Source: Platycnemis pennipes
Taxonomy: Eukaryota; Arthropoda; Insecta; Odonata; Platycnemididae
Assembly (NCBI GenBank): GCA_933228895.1
Contig: OW121852.1
Span: 133,915,544 to 133,979,543, forward strand
Length of the DNA: 64,000 nt
Direction of reading: 5' to 3'
Shown piece after piece: positions 12,421 to 26,241 of the stretch (its first letter is position 1; the number at the start of each line of letters is the position of its first letter). The position numbers were made by a program, and so were the translations under genes. The notes under the pieces are model-generated. The model was given only the letters and a program-made list of their open reading frames with translations, had not been told where the DNA came from and did not search any database.

Positions 12421-14984
12421 CGTCTGCAGCTCAGTTCACCAAAATTTATGCAAAACATCCTAGTGAAATAAAAAAATCCACTTCTCAGGCTTCCACTCAA
12501 ACTTGGATTTTTTCATCTGAATTCATTTCTCCCGCTGTTTTTTATCCAAAATTAATTATTTCGCCCGTCTGCAGCTCAGTTCACCAAAATTTATGCAAAA
12601 CATCCTAGTGAAATAAAAAAATCCACTTCTCAGGCTTCCATTAAAACTTGGATTTTTTCATCTGAATTCATTTCTCCCGCTGTTTTTTATCTAAAATTAA
12701 CGATTTCGCCCGTCTGCAGCTCAGTTAACCAAAATTTATGCAAAACTTCCGTGTAAAATAAAAAAATCCACTTCTCAGGCTTCCACTCAAACTTGGATTT
12801 TTTCATCTAAATTCATTTCTCCCGCTGTTTTTTATCCAAAATTAATTATTTCGCCCGTCTGCAGCTCAGTTCACCAAAATTTATGCAAAACATCCTAGTG
12901 AAATAAAAAAATCCACTTCTCAGGCTTCCACTCAAACTTGGATTTTTTCATCTGAATTCATTTCTCCCGCTGCTTTTTTTCTAAAATTAACAATTTCGTC
13001 CGTCTGCAGCTCAGTTCACCAAAATTTATGCAAAACATCCTAGGAAAATAAAAAAATCCACTTCTCAGGCTTCCACTCAAACTTGGATTTTTTCATCTGA
13101 ATTCATTTCGCCCGCTGTTTTTTTTCTAAAATTAACCATTTCGCCCGTCTGCAGCTCAGATCACCAAAATTTATGCAAAACATCCTAGTGAAATAAAAAA
13201 ATCCACTTCTCAGGCTACCACTCAAATTTGGATTTTTTCATCTGAATTCATTTCTCCCGCTGCTTTTTTTCTAAAATTAGCAATTTCGTCCGTCTGCAGC
13301 TCAGTTCACCAAAATTTATGCAAAACATCCTAGTGAAATAAAAAAATCCACTTCTCAGGCTTTCACTCAAACTTGGATTTTTTCATCTGAATTCATTTCT
13401 CCCGCTGTTTTTTATCTAAAATTAACCATTTCGCCCGTCTGCAGCTCAGTTCACCAAAATTTATGCAAAACATCCTAGTAAAATAAAAAAATCCAGTTCT
13501 CAGGCTTCCACTCAAACTTGGATTTTTTCATCTGAATTCATTTCTCCCGCTGTTTTTTATCTAAAATTAACCATTTCGCCCGTCTGCAGCTCAGTTAACC
13601 AAAATTTATGCAAAACATCCTAGTGAAATAAAAAAATCCACTTCTCAGGCTACCACTCAAATTTGGATTTTTTCATCTGAATTCATTTCTCCCGCTGCTT
13701 TTTCTCTAAAATTAACAATTTCGTCCGTCTGCAGCTCAGTTCACCAAAATTTATGCAAAACATCCTAGTGAAATAAAAAAATCCACTTCTCAGGCTTTCA
13801 CTCAAACTTGGATTTTTTCATCTGAATTCATTTCTCCCGCTGTTTTTTATCTAAAATTAACCATTTCGCCCGTCTGCAGCTCAGTTCACCAAAATTTATG
13901 CAAAACATCCTAGGAAAATAAAAAAATCCACTTCTCAGGCTTCCACTCAAACTTGGATTTTTTCATCTGAATTCATTTCGCCCGCTGTTTTTTATCTAAA
14001 ATTAACCATTTCGCCCGTCTGCAGCTCAGTTAACCAAAATTTATGCAAAACATCCTAGTGAAATAAAAAAATCCACTTCTCAGGCTTCCACTCAAACTTG
14101 GATTTATTCATCTGAATTCATTTCTCCCGCTGTTTTTTATCTAAAATTAACCATTTCGCCCGTCTGGTGCTCAGTTCACCAAAATTTATGCAAAACACCC
14201 TAGTGAAATAAAAAAATCCACTTCTCAGGCTTCCACTCAAACTTGGATTTTTTCATCTGAATTCATTTCGCCCGCTGTTTTTTATCTAAAATTAACCATT
14301 TCGCCCGTCTGCAGCTCAGTTAACCAAAATTTATGCAAAACATCCTAGTGAAATAAAAAAATCCACTTCTCAGGCTTCCACTCAAACTTGGATTTATTCA
14401 TCTGAATTCATTTCTCCCGCTGTTTTTTATCTAAAATTAACCATTTCGCCCGTCTGGTGCTCAGTTCACCAAAATTTATGCAAAACATCCTAGTGAAATA
14501 AAAAAATCCATTTCTCAGGCTTCCACTCAAACTTGGATTTTTTCATCTGAATTCATTTCTCCCGCTGTTTTTTTTCTAAAATTAACCATTTCGCCCGTCT
14601 GCAGCTCAGATCACCAAAATTTATGCAAAACATCCTAGTGAAATAAAAAAATCCACTTCTCAGGCTACCACTCAAATTTGGATTTTTTCATCTGAATTCA
14701 TTTCTCCCGCTGTTTTTTATCTAAAATTAACCATTTCGCCCGTCTGCAGCTCAGTTCACCAAAATTTATGCAAAACATCGTAGTAAAATAAAAAAATCCA
14801 GTTCTCAGGCTTCCACTCAAACTTGGATTTTTTCATCTGAATTCATTTCTCCCGCTGTTTTTTATCTAAAATTAACCATTTCGCCCGTCTGCAGCTCAGT
14901 TAACCAAAATTTATGCAAAACATCCTAGTGAAATAAAAAAATCCACTTCTCAGGCTACCACTCAAATTTGGATTTTTTCATCTG
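12421..14984. repeat. Mixed type B monomers before the 15-mer units
   Basis: About 18 monomers that contain the ingredients of the following higher-order repeat but in different order: copies with TTCCGTGTAAAATA (about 12,748), TGCTTTTTTTCTAAAATT with TTTCGTCCG (12,971, 13,261, 13,681), CATTTCGCCCGCTG, GGTGCTCAG in place of CAGCTCAG, and TGGATTTATTCATC. The pair CATTTCGCCCGCTG monomer, TTTATTCATC monomer, GGTGCTCAG monomer with CACCCTAGTG or CATCCTAGTG occurs at about 13,970-14,250 and again at about 14,265-14,500. Confidence 0.75.
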
Positions 14985-17157
14985 AATTCATTTCTCCCGC
15001 TGCTTTTTTTCTAAAATTAACAATTTCGTCCGTCTGCAGCTCAGTTCACCAAAATTTATGCAATACATCCTAGTGAAATAAAAAAATCCACTTCTCAGGC
15101 TTTCACTCAAACTTGGATTTTTTCATCTGAATTCATTTCTCCCGCTGTTTTTTATCTAAAATTAACCATTTTGCCCGTCTGCAGCTCAGTTCACCAAAAT
15201 TTATGCAAAACATCCTAGGAAAATAAAAAAATCCACTTCTCAGGCTTCCACTCAAACTTGGATTTTTTCATCTGAATTCATTTCGCCCGCTGTTTTTTAT
15301 CTAAAATTAACCATTTCGCCCGTCTGCAGCTCAGTTAACCAAAATTTATGCAAAACATCCTAGTGAAATAAAAAAATCCACTTCTCAGGCTTCCACTCAA
15401 ACTTGGATTTATTCATCTGAATTCATTTCTCCCGCTGTTTTTTATCTAAAATTAACCATTTCGCCCGTCTGGTGCTCAGTTCACCAAAATTTATGCAAAA
15501 CACCCTAGTGAAATAAAAAAATCCACTTCTCAGGCTTCCACTCAAACTTGGATTTTTTCATCTGAATTCATTTCTCCCGCTGTTTTTTTTCTAAAATTAA
15601 CCATTTCGCCCGTCTGCAGCTCAGATCACCAAAATTTATGCAAAACATCCTAGTGAAATAAAAAAATCCACTTCTCAGGCTACCACTCAAATTTGGATTT
15701 TTTCATCTGAATTCATTTCTCCCGCTGCTTTTTTTCTAAAATTAACAATTTCGTCCGTCTGCAGCTCAGTTCACCAAAATTTATGCAAAACATCCTAGTG
15801 AAATAAAAAAATCCACTTCTCAGGCTTTCACTCAAACTTGGATTTTTTCATCTGAATTCATTTCTCCCGCTGTTTTTTATCTAAAATTAACCATTTCGCC
15901 CGTCTGCAGCTCAGTTCACCAAAATTTATGCAAAACATCCTAGTAAAATAAAAAAATCCAGTTCTCAGGCTTCCACTCAAACTTGGATTTTTTCATCTGA
16001 ATTCATTTCTCCCGCTGTTTTTTAACTAAAATTAACCATTTCGCCCGTCTGCAGCTCAGTTAACCAAAATTTATGCAAAACATCCTAGTGAAATAAAAAA
16101 ATCCACTTCTCAGGCTTCCACTCAAACTTGGATTTATTCATCTGAAATCATTTCTCCCGCTGTTTTTTATCTAAAATTAACCATTTCGCCCGTCTGGTGC
16201 TCAGTTCACCAAAATTTATGCAAAACATCCTAGTGAAATAAAAAAATCCATTTCTCAGGCTTCCACTCAAACTTGGATTTTTTCATCTGAATTCATTTCT
16301 CCCGCTGTTTTTTATCTAAAATTAACAATTTGGCCCGTCTGCAGCTCAGTTCACCAAAATTTATGCAAAACATCCTAGTGAAATAAAAAAATCCACTTCT
16401 CAGGCTTCCACTCAAACTTGGATTTTTTCATCTGAATTCTTTTCTCCCGCAGTTTTTTATCTAAAATTAACCATTTCGTCCGTCTGCAGCTCAGTTCACC
16501 AAAATTTATGCAAAACATCTTAGTGAAATAAAGAAATCCACTTCTCAGGCTTCCACTCAAACTTGGATTTTTTCATCTGAATTCATTTCTCCCGCTGTTT
16601 TTTATCTAAAATTAACCATTTCGCCGGTCTGCAGCTGTTCACCAAAGTTTTTGCAAAACATCATAGTGAAATAAAAAAATCCACTTCTCAGGCTACCACT
16701 CAAATTTGGATTTTTTCATCTGAATTCATTTCTCCCGCTGCTTTTTTTCTAAAATTAACAATTTCGCCCGTCTGCAGCTCAGTTCACCAAAATTTATGCA
16801 AAACATCCTAGTGAAATAAAAAAATCCACTTCTCAGGCTTCCACTCAAACTTGGATTTTTTTATCTGAATTCATTTCTCCCGCTGTTTTTTATCTAAAAT
16901 TAACCATTTCGCCCGTCTGCAGCTCAGTTAACCAAAATTTATGCAAAACATCCTAGTGAAATAAAAAAATCCACTTCTCAGGCTTCCACTCAAACTTGGA
17001 TTTATTCATCTGAATTCATTTCTCCCGCTGTTTTTTATCTAAAATTAACCATTTCGCCCGTCTGGTGCTCAGTTCACCAAAATTTATGCAAAACATCTTA
17101 GTGAAATAAAGAAATCCACTTCTCAGGCTTCCACTCAAACTTGGATTTTTTCATCTG
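14985..17157. repeat. 15-monomer higher-order repeat, unit 1 (2,173 bp)
   Basis: Private variants recur in the next unit at a constant offset of 2,173 bp: CAAAACACCC at 15,496 and 17,669, TCCATTTCTC at 16,248 and 18,421, and the altered EcoRI region near 16,435 and 18,608. Fifteen monomers would be 2,175 bp. The 2-bp shortfall in this unit is explained by GCAGCTGTTC at 16,631, which lacks CA relative to GCAGCTCAGTTC. Confidence 0.85.
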
Positions 17158-19330
17158 AATTCATTTCTCCCGCTGCTTTTTTTCTAAAATTAACAATTTC
17201 GTCCGTCTGCAGCTCAGTTCACCAAAATTTATGCAAAACATCCTAGTGAAATAAAAAAATCCACTTCTCAGGCTTTCACTCAAACTTGGATTTTTTCATC
17301 TGAATTCATTTCTCCCGCTGTTTTTTATCTAAAATTAACCATTTCGCCCGTCTGCAGCTCAGTTCACCAAAATTTATGCAAAACATCCTAGGAAAATAAA
17401 AAAATCCACTTCTCAGGCTTCCACTCAAACTTGGATTTTTTCATCTGAATTCATTTCGCCCGCTGTTTTTTATCTAAAATTAACCATTTCGCCCGTCTGC
17501 AGCTCAGTTAACCAAAATTTATGCAAAACATCCTAGTGAAATAAAAAAATCCACTTCTCAGGCTTCCACTCAAACTTGGATTTATTCATCTGAATTCATT
17601 TCTCCCGCTGTTTTTTATCTAAAATTAACCATTTCGCCCGTCTGGTGCTCAGTTCACCAAAATTTATGCAAAACACCCTAGTGAAATAAAAAAATCCACT
17701 TCTCAGGCTTCCACTCAAACTTGGATTTTTTCATCTGAATTCATTTCTCCCGCTGTTTTTTTTCTAAAATTAACCATTTCGCCCGTCTGCAGCTCAGATC
17801 ACCAAAATTTATGCAAAACATCCTAGTGAAATAAAAAAATCCACTTCTCAGGCTACCACTCAAATTTGGATTTTTTCATCTGGATTCATTTCTCCCGCTG
17901 CTTTTTTTCTAAAATTAACAATTTCGTCCGTCTGCAGCTCAGTTCTCCAAAATTTATGCAAAACATCCTAGTGAAATAAAAAAATCCACTTCTCAGGCTT
18001 TCACTCAAACTTGGATTTTTTCATCTGAATTCATTTCTCCCGCTGTTTTTTATCTAAAATTAACCATTTCGCCCGTCTGCAGCTCAGTTCACCAAAATTT
18101 ATGCAAAACATCCTAGTAAAATAAAAAAATCCAGTTCTCAGGCTTCCACTCAAACTTGGATTTTTTCATCTGAATTCATTTCTCCCGCTGTTTTTTATCT
18201 AAAATTAACCATTTCGCCCGTCTGCAGCTCAGTTAACCAAAATTTATGCAAAACATCCTAGTGAAATAAAAAAATCCACTTCTCAGGCTTCCACTCAAAC
18301 TTGGATTTATTCATCTGAAATCATTTCTCCCGCTGTTTTTTATCTAAAATTAACCATTTCGCCCGTCTGGTGCTCAGTTCACCAAAATTTATGCAAAACA
18401 TCCTAGTGAAATAAAAAAATCCATTTCTCAGGCTTCCACTCAAACTTGGATTTTTTCATCTGAATTCATTTCTCCCGCTGTTTTTTATCTAAAATTAACA
18501 ATTTGGCCCGTCTGCAGCTCAGTTCACCAAAATTTATGCAAAACATCCTAGTGAAATAAAAAAATCCACTTCTCAGGCTTCCACTCAAACTTGGATTTTT
18601 TCATCTGAATTCTTATCTCCCGCAGTTTTTTATCTAAAATTAACCATTTCGTCCGTCTGCAGCTCAGTTCACCAAAATTTATGCAAAACATCTTAGTGAA
18701 ATAAAGAAATCCACTTCTCAGGCTTCCACTCAAACTTGGATTTTTTCATCTGAATTCATTTCTCCCGCTGTTTTTTATCTAAAATTAACCATTTCGCCGG
18801 TCTGCAGCTCAGTTCACCAAAGTTTTTGCAAAACATCATAGTGAAATAAAAAAATCCACTTCTCAGGCTACCACTCAAATTTGGATTTTTTCATCTGAAT
18901 TCATTTCTCCCGCTGCTTTTTTTCTAAAATTAACAATTTCGCCCGTCTGCAGCTCAGTTCACCAAAATTTATGCAAAACATCCTAGTGAAATAAAAAAAT
19001 CCACTTCTCAGGCTTCCACTCAAACTTGGATTTTTTTATCTGAATTCATTTCTCCCGCTGTTTTTTATCTAAAATTAACCATTTCGCCCGTCTGCAGCTC
19101 AGTTAACCAAAATTTATGCAAAACATCCTAGTGAAATAAAAAAATCCACTTCTCAGGCTTCCACTCAAACTTGGATTTATTCATCTGAATTCATTTCTCC
19201 CGCTGTTTTTTATCTAAAATTAACCATTTCGCACGTCTGGTGCTCAGTTCACCAAAATTTATGCAAAACATCTTAGTGAAATAAAGAAATCCACTTCTCA
19301 GGCTTCCACTCAAACTTGGATTTTTTCATC
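17158..19330. repeat. 15-monomer higher-order repeat, unit 2
   Basis: Direct tandem copy of the preceding unit, beginning in the TGCTTTTTTTCT monomer near 17,174 and ending in the TTAGTGAAATAAAGAAATCC monomer, after which homology at this offset stops. The unit retains the full GCAGCTCAGTTC where unit 1 has a 2-bp deletion. The copies differ at few positions, such as GAATTCTTTTCTCCC against GAATTCTTATCTCCC. Confidence 0.85.
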
Positions 19331-19659
19331 TGAATTCATTTCTCCCGCTGTTTTTTATCTAAAATTAACCATTTCGCCGGTCTGCAGCTCAGTTCACCAA
19401 AGTTTTTGCAAAACATCATAGTGAAATAAAAAAATCCACTTCTCAGGCTACCACTCAAATTTGGATTTTTTCATCTGAATTCATTTCTCCCGCTGTTTTT
19501 TATCTAAAATTAACCATTTCGCCCGTCTGGTGCTCAGTTCACCAAAATCTATGCAAAACATCCTAGTGAAATAAAAAAATCCAGTTCTCAGGCTTCCACT
19601 ATACATTGGATTTTTTCATCTGAATTCATTTCTCCCGCTGTTTTTTATCTAAAATTAAC
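19331..19659. repeat. Connecting monomers with ATACATTGG variant
   Basis: About two monomers between the 15-mer pair and the next block. One contains CCACTATACATTGG (ATACATTGG at 19,601) in place of CCACTCAAACTTGG. That variant recurs at 24,240, 25,979, 27,718, 29,747, 31,343, 32,648, 33,808, 35,403, 36,998, 39,752, 41,347 and 45,840, always at close to integer multiples of 145 bp, and is the best single tag for the higher-order structure of the middle of the window. Confidence 0.8.
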
Positions 19660-22600
19660 AATTTCGCCCGTCTGCAGCTCTGTTCACCAAAATTTATGAA
19701 AAACATCCTATAAAAATAAAAAAATCCACTTCTCAGGCTTCCACTCAAACTTGGATTTTTTCATCTGAATTCATTTCTCCCGCTGTTTTTTATCTAAAAT
19801 TAACCATTTCGCCCGACTGCAGCTCTGTTCACCAAAATTTATGAAAAACATCCTATAAAAATAAAAAAATCCACTTCTCAGGCTTCCACTCAAACTTGGA
19901 TTTTTTCATCTGAATTCATTTCTCCCGCTATTTTTTATCTAAAATTAACCATTTCCCCCGTCTGCAGCTCAGTTCACGAAAATGTATGCAAAACATCCTA
20001 GTGAAATAAAAAAATCCACTTCTCAGGCTTCCACTCAAACTTGGATTTTTTCATCTGAATTCATTTCTCCCGCTGTTTTTTATCTAAAATTAACAATTTC
20101 GCCCGTCTGCAGCTCTGTTCACCAAAATTTATGAAAAACATCCTATAAAAATAAAAAAATCCACTTCTCAGGCTTCCACTCAAACTTGGATTTTTTCATC
20201 TGAATTCATTTCTCCCGCTGTTTTTTATCTAAAATTAACCATTTCGCCCGTCTGCAGCTCAGTTCACCAAAATTTATGCAAAACATCCTAGTGAAATAAA
20301 AAAATCCACTTCTTAGGCTTCCACTCAAACTTGGATTTTTTCATCTGAATTCATTTCTCCCGCTGTTTTTTATCTAAAATTAACAATACTCCCGTCTGCA
20401 GCTCAGTTCACCAAAATTTATGCAAAACATTCTAGTGAAATAAAAAAATCCACTTCTCAGGCTTCCACTCAAACTTGGATTTTTTCATCTGAATTTATTT
20501 CTCCCGCTGTTTTTTATCTAAAATTAACCATTTCGTCCGTCTGCAGCTCAGTTCACCAAAATTTATGCAAAACATCCTAGTGAAATAAAAAAATCCACTT
20601 CTCAGGCTTCCACTCAAACTTGGATTTTTTCATCTGAATTCATTTCTCCCGCTGTTTTTTATCTAAAATTAACAATACTCCCGTCTGCAGCTCAGTTCAC
20701 CAAAATTTATGCAAAACATTCTAGTGAAATAAAAAAATCCACTTCTCAGGCTTCCACTCAAACTTGGATTTTTTCATCTGAATTTATTTCTCCCGCTGTT
20801 TTTTATCTAAAATTAACCATTTCGTCCGTCTGCAGCTCAGTTCACCAAAATTTATGCAAAACATCCTAGTGAAATAAAAAAATCCACTTCTCAGGCTTCC
20901 ACTCAAACTTGGATTTTTTCATCTGAATTCATTTCTCCCGCTGTTTTTTATCCAAAATAATTATTTCGCCCGTCTGCAGCTCAGTTCACCAAAGTTTATG
21001 CAAAACATCCTAGTGAAATACAAAAATCAACTTCTCAGGCTACCACTCAAACTTGGATTTTTTCATCTGAATTCATTTCTCCCGCTGTTTTTTATCTAAA
21101 ATTAAAAATTTCGCCCGTCTGCAGCTCTGTTCACCAAAATTTATGAAAAACATCCTATAAAAATAAAAAAATCCACTTCTCAGGCTTCCACTCAAACTTG
21201 GATTTTTTCATCTGAATTCATTTCTCCCGCTATTTTTTATCTAAAATTAACAATTTCGCCCGTCTGCAGCTCTGTTCACCAAAATGTATGAAAAACATCC
21301 TAGTAAAATAAAAAAATCCACTTCTCAGGCTTCCACTCAAACTTGGATTTTTTCATCTGAATTCATTTTTCTTGCTGTTTTTTATCTAATATTAACCATT
21401 TCGCCCGTCTGCAGCTCAGTTCACCAAAGTTTATGCAAAACATCCTAGTGAAATAAAAAAATCAACTTCTCAGGCTACCACTCAAACTTGGATTTTTTCA
21501 TCTGAATTCATTTCTCCCGCTGTTTTTTATCTAAAATTAACAATTTCGCCCGTCTGCAGCTCAGTTCACCAAAATTTATGCAAATCATCCTAGTGAAATA
21601 AAAAAATCCACTTCTCAGGCTTCCACTCAAACTTGGATTTTTTCATCTGAATTCATTTCTCCCGCTGTTTCTTATCTAAAATTAACAATTTCGCCCGTCT
21701 GCAGCTCAGTTCACCAAAGTTTATGCAAAACATCCTAGTGAAATAAAAAAATCCACTTCTCAGGCTTCCACTCAAACTTGGATTTTTTCATCTGAATTCA
21801 TTTCTCCCGCTGTTTTTTATCTAAAATTAACAATTTCGCCCGTCTGCAGCTCAGTTCACCAAAATTTATGCAAATCATCCTAGTGAAATGAAAACATCCA
21901 CTTCTCAGGCTTCCACTCAAACTTGGATTTTTTCATCTGAATTCATTTCTCCCGCTGTTTTTTATCTAAAATTAACAATTTCGCCCGTCTGCAGCTCTGT
22001 TCACCAAAATTTATGAAAAACATCCTATAAAAATAAAAAAATCCACTTCTCAGGCTTCCACTCAAACTTAGATTTTTTCATCTGAATTCATTTCTCCCGC
22101 TATTTTTTATCTAAAATTAACAATTTCGCCCGTCTGCAGCTCTGTTCACTAAAATTTATGAAAAACATCCTAGTAAAATAAAAAAATCCACTTCTCAGGC
22201 TTCCACTCAAACTTGGATTTTTTCATCTGAATTCATTTCTCCCGCTGTTTTTTATCTAAAATTAAAAATTTCGCCCGTCTGCAGCTCTGTTCACCAAAAT
22301 TTATGCAAAACATCCTAGTAAAATAAAAAAATCCACTTCTCAGGCTTCCACTCAAACTTGGATTTTTTCATCTGAATTCAATTCTCCCGCTGTTTTTTAT
22401 CTAAAATTAATTATTTCGCCCGTCTGCAGCTCAGTTCACCAAAATTTATGCAAAACATCCTAGTGAAATAAAAAAATCCACTTCTCAGGCTTCCACTCAA
22501 ACTTGGATTTTTTCATCTGAATTCATTTCTCCCGCTGTTTTTTATCTAAAATTAACCATTTCGCCCGTCTGCAACTCAGTTCACCAAAATTTATGCAAAA

Positions 22601-24160
22601 CATCCTAGTGAAATAAAAAAATCCACCTCTCAGGCTTCCACTCAAACTTGGATTTTTTCATCTAAATTCATTTCTCCCGCTGTTTTTTATCTAAAATTAA
22701 CTATTTCGCCTGTATGCAGCTCAGATCACCAAAATTTATGCAAAACATCCTAGTGAAATAAAAAAATCCACTTCTCAGGCTTCCACTCAAACTTGGATTT
22801 TTTCATCTGAATTCATTTCTCCCGCTGTTTTTTTTCTAAAATTAACCATTTTGCCCGTCTGCAGCTCAGATCACCAAAATTTATGCAAAACATCCTAGTG
22901 AAATAAAAAAATCCACTTCTCAGGCTACCACTCAAATTTGGATTTTTTCATCTGAATTCATTTCTCCCGCTGCTTTTTTTTCTAAAATTAACAATTTCGT
23001 CCGTCTGCAGCTCAGTTCACCAAAATTTATGCAAAACATCCTAGTGAAACAAAAAAATCCACTTCTCAGGCTTTCACTCAAACTTGGATTTTTTCATCTG
23101 AATTCATTTCTCCCGCTGTTTTTTGTCTAAAATTAACCGATTCGCCCGTCTGAAGCTCAGTTCACCAAAATTTATGCAAAACATCCTAGTAAAATAAAAA
23201 AATCCAGTTCTCAGGCTTCCACTCAAACTTGGATTTTTTCATCTGAATTCATTTCTCCCGCTGCTTTTTTTCTAAAATTAACAATTTCGTCCGTCTGCAG
23301 CTCAGTTCACCAAAATTTATGCAAAACATCCTAGTGAAACAAAAAAATCCACTTCTCAGGCTTCCACTCAAACTTGGATTTTTTCATCTGAATTCATTTC
23401 TCCCGCTGTTTTTTGTCTAAAATTAACCATTTCGCCCGTCTGCAGCTCAGTTCACCAAAATTTATGCAAAACATCCTAGTAAAATAAAAAAATCCAGTTC
23501 TCAGGCTTCCACTCAAACTTGGATTTTTTCATCTGAATTCATTTCTCCCGCTGTTTTTTATCTAAAAATAAACATTTCGCCCGTCTGCAGCTCAGATCAC
23601 CATAATTTATGCAAAACATCCTAGTGAAATAAAAAAATACACTTCTCAGGCTTCCACTCAAACTTATATTTTTTTAATCTGAATTCATTTCTCTCGCTGT
23701 TTTTTATCTAAAATTAACCATTTCGCCCGTCTGCACCTCAGTTCACCAAAATTTATGCAAAACATCCCAGTGAAATAAAAAAATCCACTTCTCAGGCTTC
23801 CACTCAAACTTGGATTTTTTCATCTGAATTCATTTCTCCAGCTGTTTTTTATCTAAAATTAACCATTTCGCCCGTCTGCAGGTCAAATCACCAAAATTTA
23901 TGCAAAACATCCCAGTGAAATAAAAAAATCCACTTCTCAGGCTTCCACTCAAACTTGGATTTTTTCATCTGAATTCATTTCTCCCGCTGTTTTTTATCTA
24001 AAATTAACAATTTCGCCCGTCTGCAGCTCAGTTCACCAAAATTTATGCAAAACATCCAAGTGAAATAAAAAAATCCACTTCTCAGGCTTCCACTCAAACT
24101 TGGATTTTTTCATCTGAATTCATTTCTCCCGCTGTTTTTTATCTAAAATTAACAATTTCG
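19660..24160. repeat. Shortened segmental copy of the 7.5-12.4 kb block
   Basis: The TATAAAAATA, CTCTGTTCACC, AAAATGTATGAAAAACATCC, TAATATTAACC, GCAGCTCAGATC and TACA/TATA variants reappear here in the same order as at 7,496-12,420. Offsets shrink from about 13,480 bp (7,791 to 21,271) to about 11,742 bp (11,896 to 23,638), so monomers were lost or gained within one copy. Homology at this offset ends near 12,420 and 24,160, where the second copy continues with AAAATCTATGC and ATACATTGG instead. Confidence 0.8.
20381..20958. repeat. Tandem dimer (289 bp x 2)
   Basis: The unusual junction AACAATACTCCCGTCTG, which has lost the TTTCG core and is one base short, occurs at 20,381 and 20,670. Both are followed by the same CATTCTAGTGAAATA and GAATTTATTTCTCCC variants. 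The 289-bp spacing is two monomers minus one base, so this is a recent local dimer duplication. Confidence 0.85.
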
Positions 24161-26241
24161 CCCGTCTGCAGCTCAGTTCACCAAAATCTATGCAAAACAT
24201 CCTAGTGAAATAAAAAAATCCAGTTCTCAGGCTTCCACTATACATTGGATTTTTTCATCTGAATTCATTTCTCCCGCTGTTTTTTATCTAAAATTAACCA
24301 TTTCGCCCGTCTGCAGCTCAGTTAACCAAAATTTATGCAAAACATCCTAGTGAAATAAAAAAATCCACTTCTCAGGCTTCCACTCAAACTTGGATTTATT
24401 CATCTGAATTCATTTCTCCCGCTGTTTTTTATCTAAAATTAACCATTTCGCCCGTCTGGTGCTCAGTTCACCAAAATTTATGCAAAACATCCTAGTGAAA
24501 TAAAAAAATCCATTTCTCAGGCTTCAACTCAAACTTGGATTTTTTCATCTGAATTCATTTCTCCCGCTGTTTTTTATCTAAAATTAACAATTTGGCCCGT
24601 CAGCAGCTCAGTTCACCAAAATTTATGCAAAACATCCTAGTGAAATAAAAAAATCCACTTCTCAGGCTTCCACTCAAACTTGGATTTTTTCATCTGAATT
24701 CATTTCTCCCGCAGTTTTTTATCTAAAATTAACCATTTCGTCCGTCTGCAGCTCAGTTCACCAAAATTTATGCAAAACATCTTAGTGAAATAAAGAAATC
24801 CACTTCTCAGGCTTCCACTCAAACTTGGATTTTTTCATCTGAATTCATTTCTCCCGCTGTTTTTTATCTAAAATTAACCATTTCGCCGGTCTGCAGCTCA
24901 GTTCACCAAAGTTTTTGCAAAACATCATAGTGAAATAAAAAAATCCACTTCTCAGGCTTCCACTCAAACTTGGATTTTTTCATCTGAATTCATTTCTCCC
25001 GCTGTTTTTTATCTAAAATTAACAATTTCGCCCGTCTGCAGCTCAGTTCACCAAAATTTATGCAAAACATCCTAGTGAAATAAAAAAATCCACTTCTCAG
25101 GCTTCCACTCAAACTTGGATTTTTTCATCTGAATTCATTTCTCCCGCTGTTTTTTATCTAAAATTAACCATTTCGCCCGTCTGCAGCTCAGTTAACCAAA
25201 ATTTATGCAAAACATCCTAGTGAAATAAAAAAATCCACTTCTCAGGCTTCCACTCAAACTTGGATTGTTTCTCTGAATTCATTTCTCCCGCTGTTTTTTA
25301 TCTAAAATTAACCATTTCGCCCGTCTGCAGCTCAGTTCACCAAAATGTATGCAAAACATCCTAGTGAAATAAAAAAATCCACTTCTCAGGCTTCCACTCA
25401 AACTTGGATTTTTTCATCTGAATTCATTTCTCCCGCTGTTTTTTATCTAAAATTAACCATTTCGCCCGTCTGCAGCTCAGTTAACCAAAATTTATGCAAA
25501 ACATCCTAGTGAAATAAAAAAATCCACTTCTCAGGCTTCCACTCAAACTTGGATTTATTCATCTGAATTCATTTCTCCCGCTGTTTTTTATCTAAAATTA
25601 ACCATTTCGCCCGTCTGGTGCTCAGTTCACCAAAATTTATGCAAAACATCTTAGTGAAATAAAGAAATCCACTTCTCAGGCTTCCACTCAAACTTGGATT
25701 TTTTCATCTGAATTCATTTCTCCCGCTGTTTTTTATCTAAAATTAACCATTTCGCCGGTCTGCAGCTCAGTTCACCAAAGTTTTTGCAAAATATCATAGT
25801 GAAATAAAAAAATCCACTTCTCAGGCTACCACTCAAATTTGGATTTTTTCATCTGAATTCATTTCTCCCGCTGTTTTTTATCTAAAATTAACCATTTCGC
25901 CCGTCTGGTGCTCAGTTCACCAAAATCTATGCAAAACATCCTAGTGAAATAAAAAAATCCAGTTCTCAGGCTTCCACTATACATTGGATTTTTTCATCTG
26001 AATTCATTTCTCCCGCTGTTTTTTATCTAAAATTAACCATTTCGCCCGTCTGGTGCTCAGTTCACCAAAATCTATGCAAAACATCCTAGTGAAATAAAAA
26101 AATCCACTTCTCAGGCTTCCACTCAAACTTGGAGTTTTTCATCTGAATTCATTTCTCCCGCTGTTTTTTATCTAAAATTAACAATTTCGCCCGTCTGCAG
26201 CTCAGTTCACCAAAATTTATGCAAAACATCCTAGTGAAATA

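Noticed and set aside
16375..16560. 61-codon open frame on the minus strand, with a near copy at 18,548-18,733
   Set aside because: The usual minus-strand TGA at the EcoRI region is changed to AGA by GAATTCTTTTC or GAATTCTTATC, letting the frame run on. The second copy comes from the 15-monomer duplication, not from protein conservation.
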